Source: Blastocatellia bacterium (GTDB lineage Bacteria; Acidobacteriota; Blastocatellia; HR10; J050). Taken from it: 64,000 bases of DNA. The position numbers and the translations under genes are program-made. The stretch covers positions 45,813 through 109,812 of the forward strand of contig JALSQX010000087.1 of NCBI GenBank assembly GCA_026985075.1, read 5' to 3'. A model generated the notes under the pieces. That model was not told the origin of the DNA. It did no database searches and saw nothing but the letters and a program-made list of their open reading frames with translations. Shown here in pieces: positions 1-5,989 of this stretch. Every line of letters begins with the position of its first letter. The first letter of the stretch is position 1.

Positions 1-168
1 GATTCCGGTGGAAACGTGACATTTCTTTCGCCGGGCATTCAATTCATTCCCTATAGCACGTTTCTGGTGGAGGCCTCGCTACGGATTCCGGTGATCCAAA
101 ACTTGAATGGGACGCAGTTGAAGTTCCAGCCCGCATTCACCGTCGGATTCCGCTGGCTGATCTTCTGA
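1..168 (+). CDS. C-terminal end of an outer-membrane beta-barrel protein (partial)
   Basis: Frame 1 is open from the first base to a TGA at 166-168 and encodes 55 residues; the start lies outside the window. The segment alternates hydrophobic and polar residues and ends in a hydrophobic strand closing with Leu-Ile-Phe. A terminal phenylalanine after an amphipathic strand is the usual signature recognised by the outer-membrane barrel assembly machinery. The protein may belong to the MetA-pathway or 'transporter' type barrel proteins often found beside metal efflux genes, but 55 residues are too few to name a family. It is followed by a 127-base gap before the metal-binding protein genes. Confidence 0.6.
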   Translation, partial: DSGGNVTFLSPGIQFIPYSTFLVEASLRIPVIQNLNGTQLKFQPAFTVGFRWLIF

Positions 169-295
169 GGCCGAAGCGATGATCATTATCTTTCGCTCGG
201 GAATCGCTCATGTGCAAAGGCACGCCACGAAGGATAGAAGAAGTCGCGCAAGCCGGCGGCTTGCGCCATATCCTGTTTTCGTAGGAGGGACGCAT

Positions 296-874
296 ATGAA
301 CGCGATGAAAAAGTTAGCTGGCGCTTTCGCCCTGGTTATGGTGCTGGCTTCGGGAACCATGGCTCAAATTGATAAAGTGACCGTCAGGATCGACGGATTG
401 GCTTGACCATTTTGCGCTCACGGGTTGCGGAAGGAACTGCAACGCATCCCGGGCGTCGGTGACGCCAAAATTTACATCGACGAGGGACGAGCCGAATTGA
501 GCCTCATTCAAGGCCACTCCATCGATCTCGACGCGATTGAGGAAGCCATCAGAAAAGGTGGATACACGCCGCGCGATATCTGGATTGAGGCCGTGGGCCG
601 AATCGAACGACGGGGTGGTCAACTGATGCTGGTGATTCCCGGACAGGGCATGACATTCCTGCTGGTCGAAAATGATCCCATGCGGAAGTTGAACCGTGCG
701 CTGGCCGGACAGAATGATCGTCCGGTGACCATTGTGGGCAAGCTCCAAAAAGCAGTGTCGGATGGTCAGCCGCATCGGTTGATCATCGAACGATTCGAAA
801 TAAACTCAACAAGCCGTTGGAGAGTGCGCCGAAACCTGATGGGGATCTCCAACAGAGACACGGAGCGACCATGA
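296..874 (+). CDS. Exported HMA-domain metal-binding protein with a UGA (probable selenocysteine) at residue 37
   Basis: Reading from ATG 296 (AGGAGG at 283-288) through the TGA at 404-406 gives 192 residues. Residues 1-23 form a signal peptide ending in Met-Ala. Next comes a heavy-metal-associated (HMA, MerP-like) ferredoxin fold whose metal loop would read Gly-Leu-Ala-U37-Pro-Phe-Cys40. The downstream gene at 1302 is a paralogue of the same design with Cys at exactly position 37, so the UGA replaces the first metal ligand of a C-x-x-C pair. Similarity between the two continues on both sides of the UGA, for example in the GGYTPRDIW segment. The C-terminus is about 20 residues longer than in the paralogue and its stop overlaps the next start (ATGA at 871-874). 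A likely role is periplasmic capture of a soft metal for the neighbouring carriers. A nonsense mutation is possible but unlikely, given three further UGA-for-Cys genes in the window. Confidence 0.85.
404..443 (+). promoter_or_regulatory. UGA codon with candidate bacterial SECIS hairpin (HMA protein)
   Basis: The UGA is 404-406. A 5-bp stem (GTTGC 424-428 with GCAAC 439-443) closes a 10-nt loop that begins with GG. The loop starts 23 nt after the UGA, within the spacing reported for bacterial SECIS elements, which also favour a G at the loop start. Caution: the Cys paralogue can form a similar GTTGC/GCAAC stem (1430-1443) with loop AGAA, so part of this hairpin may come from shared coding sequence. 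Confidence 0.5.
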
Positions 875-1254
875 AAGAGAAGATCGTGAGTGTTCTGGCG
901 CTGTTCACGTCGGTGGGCACGCTATTTTGTTGCGCCTTGCCGGCCTTGTTGGTCACGCTCGGGTTGGGCACAGTTGTCATCTCGGCCGTATCTGCTTTTC
1001 CCTGGTTGATTCCGCTCGCGAAACACGAGGAATGGCTGTTTCTGGGGGCTGGCGCGCTGATCGGGCTGAATTTCTTTCTTGTCTACCGACCGCAGAAGCA
1101 GGTCGCCTGTAATGTGCAGGCTGGAGAACAAGGATGCCAAGTCGCGGGCCGGTGGAACAAACTGGTGTTATGGCTCTCGGTCGGGATTTACGTCATAGGC
1201 CCGTTCATGGCATACCTGGGGCTACCACTATGGAAGCTCCTCGAACGTGCGTGA
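871..1254 (+). CDS. MerT/MerC-like heavy-metal transport membrane protein
   Basis: This 127-residue protein starts at ATG 871 inside the stop of the upstream gene (4-base overlap), which implies translational coupling. The first membrane segment contains a vicinal Cys-Cys (LFCCALPALL, around residues 17-26). Such a pair in the first membrane helix is the hallmark of MerT-type inner-membrane carriers that accept a metal from a periplasmic binding protein. Hydrophobic segments lie at about residues 5-45, 50-70 and 100-122. A loop with two further cysteines (VACNVQAGEQGCQ) lies between them. The pairing with the exported HMA protein mirrors the MerP-MerT relay, with MerP-like delivery of metal to the Cys pair. 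The substrate is not determined by sequence; mercury is the family precedent. Confidence 0.75.
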   Translation: MKEKIVSVLALFTSVGTLFCCALPALLVTLGLGTVVISAVSAFPWLIPLAKHEEWLFLGAGALIGLNFFLVYRPQKQVACNVQAGEQGCQVAGRWNKLVLWLSVGIYVIGPFMAYLGLPLWKLLERA

Positions 1255-1301
1255 TGTTGTCCTTGGTTTGGGCATTATCAATTTCATGAGATGGAGGAAA
1301 T

Positions 1302-1826
1302 ATGAATAGCATGAAGAAAATCACCGTAGCTCTGCTGCTGGTCGTGACAGCAGCACCAGTGGTTTTGGCTCAGATCGACAAAGTCACGGTCAGAGTCGAT
1401 GGGTTGAGTTGCCCGTTTTGCGCGTATGGGTTGCAGAAGCAACTGAAGCGCGTCCCGGGCGTTAAGGGCGTCAAAATTTACGTTGATCGGGGTCGAGCGG
1501 AGCTGACCGTGGCCGAAGGAGAGTCCGTCGATTTCAGCGCTATCGAGGATGCCATCAAGAAAGGGGGATATACGCCGCGCGACATCTGGATGGAGGCGAC
1601 GGGTCGCATCGAGCAATGGAATGGTCAACCGGCGCTCGTCATTCCCGAAAATGATGTGAAATTTTTACTGGCCGAGAATGATCATTTGCGCAAGTTGAAC
1701 GATGCCCTGAGCGGTCAGAAAGACCGTTCTGTGTTCATTGCCGGAAAGCTCGAGAAGCAGAATCCGAGGGGACATCACGGACATCCTTATACGCTCATCA
1801 TCGAGCGCTTCGAGTTGGTGAACTGA
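1302..1826 (+). CDS. Exported HMA-domain metal-binding protein (cysteine paralogue)
   Basis: This 174-residue protein starts at ATG 1302 behind GGAGGAAAT. It has a signal peptide (residues 1-23), then an HMA fold with metal loop Leu-Ser-Cys37-Pro-Phe-Cys40, followed by a roughly 100-residue C-terminal domain. That domain ends with a His-rich turn (HHGHP, about residues 157-161) that could add metal ligands. It is closely related to the protein at 296-874, shares its residue numbering through the metal loop, and differs most informatively in having Cys where the other has UGA. The two therefore form a natural Sec/Cys pair within 2 kb. The C-terminal domain is not one I recognise. The likely location is the periplasm. 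Confidence 0.85.
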   Translation: MNSMKKITVALLLVVTAAPVVLAQIDKVTVRVDGLSCPFCAYGLQKQLKRVPGVKGVKIYVDRGRAELTVAEGESVDFSAIEDAIKKGGYTPRDIWMEATGRIEQWNGQPALVIPENDVKFLLAENDHLRKLNDALSGQKDRSVFIAGKLEKQNPRGHHGHPYTLIIERFELVN

Positions 1827-1904
1827 AAAAGAGGAGAGCGAACGCAGAGCCTGAGTTCACCGCAAGGACGCAAAGGGCGCAATGGGGTGAATGAGGAATG
1901 TCAA

Positions 1905-2969
1905 ATGAGGAACTCCAGTGACGTGAAAAGGGGATGGGCGACTTCACGGCGCCTTCCGATCGTTCTGGGAACTCTCGTTCTCATTGCAGGTATGACCTTC
2001 GGCGTGCTGGTTCGCTGGGGAACGAGATGGACGATTCCGCTGAGCCCGGCGAGTGGGGACAGGTATGAGTTGCTCGCTCAGTGGGGCGGTGTTGGTCTCC
2101 CATCGGGACCGTTCGAACGTCCCATCGGCATAGCCGTGACGCCGGGAGGAGATCTCTATGTGACTGATGCGCGGAGGCGCGTCATCCACCTGAGTGCGGC
2201 GGGCGACATCATCGGCGAGTGGGGGCGCGAGGGCGATGGGCCCGGGGAGTTCAGTAATCCCGTGGGCGTGGCCGTGGCTCCTGACGGCTCGGTGTTTGTC
2301 TCGGACTATGATCAGGATCGCATTCAAAAGTTCACATCAGATGGTCGATTTCTCCTCGCGTTCGGGAGTTCGGGTTCCCAGCCGGGTCAATTCGACGCTC
2401 CGGCGGGATTGGCGGTGGACGCCGCGGGATTCGTATACGTGGCCGATTTCTATAATCATCGCGTGCAGAAATTCCGGCCTGATGGGACGTTTCAGGGCAT
2501 CGTCGGTCATCCGGGCCGCATCGGTGATGGCGCTCTTCATTATCCCACGGGCGTGCATGTCACGTCGGATGGACAACTGCTCGTTGCCGACGCTTACAAC
2601 TATCAGCTTCAGTGGTTCGACCGAGAAGGCCGTCCCATCAGGCGAATCGGCTATCATCTCTTCTGGTTGTGGCCGCGGCCGGTGTCATCAAGGAGGGGAT
2701 TCAACGTGCCAACCGGTGCGGCCGTCGGCCCGGGCGGCTTCGTCCACGTGGCCGATAGCGGGAATCACCGCCTGGTGATGCTCTCGGAGAAGGGAGAATA
2801 CCTCGCCGACTGGACGATTCCGGATGCACATCCCAGCGTGTATTCTCCAGAGAAGGTGGCCGTGTCGCCCGATGGATCAACCGTCTATGCGACCGATCTG
2901 GCCGCCAATCGCATCCTGGTTCTGAACGTCATACGCCCGCACCGATCACCCGGAAGGAGGGGAAGGTGA
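1905..2969 (+). CDS. Membrane-anchored NHL-repeat protein
   Basis: From ATG 1905 (GAGGA 7 bases upstream) the protein has 354 residues; an in-frame GTG at 1887 is the alternative start. One N-terminal membrane segment lies at about residues 15-37. It is followed by about six NHL-type repeats, recognisable by recurring G(V/I)AV.PDG..(F/Y)V(S/A)D and N.R.Q.F patterns such as GDLYVTDARRRVI, GSVFVSDYDQDRIQKF and GFVYVADFYNHRVQKF. NHL repeats fold as a beta-propeller used for protein or ligand binding. The stop overlaps the ATG of the MerT-like gene (ATGA at 2969), so it belongs to the same transcription unit. It could act as a scaffold for the exported metal proteins, but this is only positional inference. 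Confidence 0.8.
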   Translation: MRNSSDVKRGWATSRRLPIVLGTLVLIAGMTFGVLVRWGTRWTIPLSPASGDRYELLAQWGGVGLPSGPFERPIGIAVTPGGDLYVTDARRRVIHLSAAGDIIGEWGREGDGPGEFSNPVGVAVAPDGSVFVSDYDQDRIQKFTSDGRFLLAFGSSGSQPGQFDAPAGLAVDAAGFVYVADFYNHRVQKFRPDGTFQGIVGHPGRIGDGALHYPTGVHVTSDGQLLVADAYNYQLQWFDREGRPIRRIGYHLFWLWPRPVSSRRGFNVPTGAAVGPGGFVHVADSGNHRLVMLSEKGEYLADWTIPDAHPSVYSPEKVAVSPDGSTVYATDLAANRILVLNVIRPHRSPGRRGR

Positions 2970-3244
2970 TGAATGAGAAGCGATCCAGCCTGATCGCCAG
3001 CCTGTTATCGGCGCCCTGGTGTTGAGTGGCTCCGGCGGTCCTTTCCCTGCTCGGGTTAGCAGGGGTCGGCACGGCACGCCTCATCGCCGCGAAATTGGCG
3101 CCCATTTTTCTCGTCCTGGCAGTGCTGTTACTCGGGCGCGCACATTATCTCATCTACGTGAAAAAGCATGGGACGCCAGTGAGCCGCTTCATCGTTTGGG
3201 CGGCCACTATAGCGACCGCCGGATTGTGGATTTGGAGGTTATAG
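2969..3244 (+). CDS. MerT-like membrane protein with Cys-UGA (probable Cys-Sec) pair
   Basis: Translation from ATG 2969 reads 18 residues to Trp17-Cys18, meets TGA at 3023-3025, and continues as Val-Ala-Pro-Ala-Val-Leu to a TAG at 3242-3244 (91 residues). In MerT-type carriers the first membrane helix has two adjacent cysteines followed by small residues and proline. Here the second is the UGA, giving Cys18-U19. Three membrane segments are visible (about residues 7-31, 36-56 and 70-88). Without readthrough the first ORF would be an 18-residue peptide and the remainder would lack its metal site. Selenocysteine forms of MerT-type proteins have been reported in bacterial selenoproteome surveys, which supports the reading. 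The gene overlaps the NHL gene by one base. Confidence 0.82.
3023..3064 (+). promoter_or_regulatory. UGA codon with strong candidate SECIS hairpin (MerT-like)
   Basis: The UGA is 3023-3025. A perfect 6-bp GC-rich stem (CCCTGC 3045-3050 with GCAGGG 3059-3064) closes the 8-nt loop TCGGGTTA. The loop starts 26 nt after the UGA and carries GGG, as expected for a SelB-binding apical loop. This is the best-looking of the four hairpins. Confidence 0.65.
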
Positions 3245-3385
3245 TCTCCGGTTACAGCCATACCCTACGGATTGATCCTTGTCAATGGCTCGAGTTGCCC
3301 AGTCCGCCTGCGGCTGGGCTTTGTATGGCTCGACGGGAAGAGAGAAAGCGGGTCCTACGCTGGCATCAATCACCCATACCTTCAC
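3239..3385 (-). pseudogene. Truncated PIN-domain (VapC-like) toxin remnant
   Basis: On the minus strand a GTG at 3385-3383, overlapping the stop of the antitoxin-like frame, opens a 48-residue frame beginning VKVWVIDASVGPAF. The beginning matches the start of PIN-domain toxins (hydrophobic strand, then Asp-Ala-Ser with the first catalytic Asp). After about 25 residues it loses resemblance and ends at TAA 3241-3239, far short of the usual 130 or so residues. The end overlaps the 3' end of the Sec-MerT-like gene. It is probably a relic of a vapBC pair into which the metal genes were inserted. Confidence 0.5.
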
Positions 3386-3639
3386 GTTCGCTTCTCCAAC
3401 TCCTGGCGAGCCTCACGTGCCGACTTCGCGGCGCTCACCGCCAGGTCGGCAAGCTCCTGAGAGAGTTGCAAGGCTTCGAAATAGGCTTGCAGTCGCTCTA
3501 ATCGCTCGTACTCTTCCGGAGGAAGAAGGGCTCCTGCCAGCTCACCGCGCCGAAAAATCAGGATCGTTGTCTGATCTTGCTCGGCCTCCCGGAGTTGTCG
3601 GGTGAGAGCTTTCTTTTTGGTGACCGGATCGAGATGCGA
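3382..3639 (-). pseudogene. Phd/AbrB-like antitoxin remnant
   Basis: The minus-strand frame is open from 3639 to a TGA at 3384-3382 (about 85 residues) but has no clear start codon or RBS. It encodes a short basic N-terminus, a strand FRRGELAGALLPPEEYERLE typical of Phd/YefM-type antitoxins, and a long charged helix. Its stop overlaps the start of the PIN-like fragment, the usual order of a type II toxin-antitoxin operon. The missing start and the truncated partner suggest that the pair is dead. Confidence 0.4.
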
Positions 3640-3696
3640 TCAACGGGAGCATCGCTTTGACACTCGACCCATCTATGTGATAGCTTCGTTATTCTA

Positions 3697-4128
3697 ATGC
3701 TCACGAGTCTCAGGAAAATCTGGTTGGCGCTCGCTCTGGTTGGCATGATCTTCCCCATTACCTTCGGATACGTTCAAGCCGAGCAGTGTCCGATGAGGCG
3801 GCAAGGGCAAATGTGCGCCGCGCGCGAGTGTGCCGGATGTTGCAGCCTGGCGCGTCGGCCCATCAATCATCTGGGCGCCCGCCTCTGCTGCGCCTTCCAC
3901 TGCGATGAGCCGCCGTTGGATGCCGATGGTGGAACGGATATCGAAGCGTGTTTCACCACGACGAGCATCGAACTGCTTCCCCAGCCGGTCAGCATCATCG
4001 ATCTTTTCCCCCAGGTGCTTCGATCTCTGCATGAGGCGGCTCGCTCATTTCGCTCCTATAAAGGATTGAAAAACTTCCTTCCCGATCAATCCGGCGTTTA
4101 TCTCATCCACAGTTCATTTCTCATCTAA
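3697..4128 (+). CDS. Small exported cysteine-rich protein of unknown function
   Basis: This 143-residue protein begins at ATG 3697. Residues 1-28 look like a signal peptide ending Val-Gln-Ala. The mature N-terminal half has nine cysteines within about 50 residues, in the pattern C-x8-C-x4-C-x2-CC followed later by CC-x3-C, while the C-terminal half has almost none. I do not recognise the family. The Cys pattern, export signal and position between metal genes suggest an extracytoplasmic metal-binding or redox-sensing protein. A TTGACA box lies at 3657-3662 with a weak ATAGCT at 3680-3685 (17-bp spacer), which would give a very short leader. Confidence 0.65.
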   Translation: MLTSLRKIWLALALVGMIFPITFGYVQAEQCPMRRQGQMCAARECAGCCSLARRPINHLGARLCCAFHCDEPPLDADGGTDIEACFTTTSIELLPQPVSIIDLFPQVLRSLHEAARSFRSYKGLKNFLPDQSGVYLIHSSFLI

Positions 4129-4212
4129 TCGTTCGCCCCTCTTTCGCTCGTGAGGCTCGGCGAGCGGGAAGGTTTCTCTACAATCAAACTCCCCAGGTAA
4201 CAGTCGCTCACA

Positions 4213-4384
4213 CTGGAAGCGGACCGTGGCGAGTTATCAGGTCGGCAAGATCGAATTTCTATCGGTGCTCGATAGCCTGACGAAGTTGCTCAATGACGAG
4301 TTGAGTTACTGGGAGAACTTCGCCAGCTACCAGAAGGCACTCGCTGAGCTTGAACCGCTCGTGGGCGTCGAGTTGACCAAATGA
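4213..4384 (+). pseudogene. C-terminal remnant of a TolC/CusC-type outer-membrane efflux protein
   Basis: The frame ending at TGA 4382-4384 encodes about 57 residues beginning near WKRTVASYQVGKIEFLSVLD and continuing with a long amphipathic helix. This is the typical last coiled-coil helix of TolC-family factors, where the SYQVGKxxFLxxLDxxxxL pattern is characteristic. No matching upstream part exists: the frame is closed by TGA at 4151-4153 and the preceding residues are unrelated. The gene is therefore 5'-truncated by a deletion or replacement. It sits where the outer-membrane component of the CusCBA-type system would be expected, 51 bases before the adaptor gene. Confidence 0.65.
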
Positions 4385-4435
4385 CGCTGATTCATTTTCG
4401 GCGTTGGGAGATTCACAGCGAGGAGGTTATCGGCT

Positions 4436-5989
4436 ATGGATGAGAAGCAACCTGTAAATCCTGACAGTATGACCCCCGACTCCCGGCCCTCCGGATCGCA
4501 CGAAGATCCGCTGAGCGTCTTGCGTGAAGCGCTGGAGGGATCAGAAACGAGTAGCCAGGCTGACGATGCCGCTACGGGAGGTGAGAGAGCGCATCTCCCG
4601 AAGGAAGCCAGAGCCCGGCCTGAAGTCGAGCATTTGCGCCGCTGGATACCGGCGATAGTGCTGATCAGTGCCCTGGTGGTCGGACTTGGCCTGGCGACTT
4701 ATGCCTCCCGCCATCATCTTGCCGAGACCCGGCTGGGTCAATGGCTTGGATGGGAACAAGAGCATCAACACGAACTGGTGCCGGTCAAGGATGAACAGGG
4801 CAACATCAAATACTGGACCTGTACCATGCATCCCTCGGTGCGATCCAAAGATCCGGGCACGTGCCCCATATGAGGCATGGATCTGGTCCCCGTGCGGGAA
4901 CAGGCGGCGGAAACCGCAGCGGCTGAATCAGAGGTGAGGCCCAGCCCTTCAGCCGCTCTCTTCACGGTCAGCCCCGAGCGCCAACAACTGATCGGCGTGC
5001 AATTCACCGAGGTCGCGTGTCGAGCCATGGAGAAAGTCATCCGCACCGTCGGGCGCGTGGATCTCGACGAAACGCGCATCGCCCACGTCAATACCAAGAT
5101 CGAGGGCTGGATTGAGCGAGTCTTCGTCAATTACACCGGACAACATGTCGAGCGCGGCGAACCGCTGTTCACCATTTACAGTCCGGAACTGGTGGCTACG
5201 CAACGAGAGTATCTCTTGGCCCTCAAAGCGCAAGACATGCTCGGCAAAAATCCCTTCCCCAAGGTAGCTGCGGGAGCCGTCTCGCTGTTGGACGCGACCC
5301 GCGAGCGACTCCGGCTATGGGACATCACCGACGAGCAAATCCAGGAACTCGAGCGGACCGGCCGGGTGAAACGCGCGTTGACGATCTATTCGCCCGTTTC
5401 CGGTTACGTCATCGAGAGAAACGCTTTCCCTCAGATGCGCGTCACGCCGAATACGCGCCTCTACACCATCGCCGATTACAGTCGCGTCTGGGTGCATGCC
5501 GATATTTATGAGGACGAGATCGCCTTCGTCAAACTCGGCCAAAAGGCGGAGATGACCGTTCCTTCGTATCCTGGCGAGGTGTTCGAGGGCGTCGTCACTT
5601 ACATCTGGCCTCACCTGGAGGAAGAGACCCGCACGCTGAAGATCCGCATGGAATTTGCCAACCCCGATCTCGCGTTGAAGCCGCAGATGTACGCTGACGT
5701 GAAGCTGCGTGTCCCCCTGGAGCGAAAGCTGGCCGTGCCCAAGAGTGCCGTCCTGCGCACCGGCGAGCGCGACATCGTCTTTGTCGATCGTGGTCATGGC
5801 CGCATGGAGATCCGAACCGTTCGCCTCGGCCACGAAGTCGATGAGTACTACGAAGTGTTGGATGGACTCAATCTGGGGGAGCGCGTCGTCACGGCGGCCA
5901 ATTTCCTCATCAGCGCCGAGAGCCAGGTTCAGGGCGCCATCGCCACCTGGCAGGCCTCACCATCACAAGGAGGGGAAAACCGTGATTGA
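4436..5989 (+). CDS. cusB: CusB-type RND efflux adaptor with UGA (probable selenocysteine) in its heavy-metal-binding domain
   Basis: ATG 4436 follows GAGGAGG. Reading through the TGA at 4871-4873 yields 517 residues. Residues 68-88 are a membrane anchor. A heavy-metal-binding domain follows at about residues 118-152 with YWTCTMHPSVRS and then Cys-Pro-Ile-U146-Gly-Met-Asp-Leu-Val-Pro. In this domain family the motif is C-P-x-C-G-M-D-L, so the UGA replaces the last Cys. From about residue 180 on it has the periplasmic adaptor architecture of CusB: beta-barrel, lipoyl and hairpin segments with IYSPVSGYVIERN. The stop overlaps the cusA start (8 bases), so adaptor and pump are co-translated. Adaptors pass metal from periplasm to the RND pump; the modified site probably captures it. 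Termination at the UGA would leave a 145-residue membrane-anchored stub. Confidence 0.88.
4871..4903 (+). promoter_or_regulatory. UGA codon with candidate SECIS hairpin (CusB)
   Basis: The UGA is 4871-4873. CTGGTCCC (4883-4890) can pair with GGGAACAG (4896-4903) through seven base pairs and one G-A mismatch, closing the 5-nt loop CGTGC whose second base is G. The loop starts 18 nt after the UGA, near the lower end of the usual range. Confidence 0.5.

Noticed and set aside
179..406. 75-residue ORF ending at the UGA before the HMA domain
   Set aside because: It is the first part of the UGA-containing gene extended upstream past the ribosome site; the true start is ATG 296.
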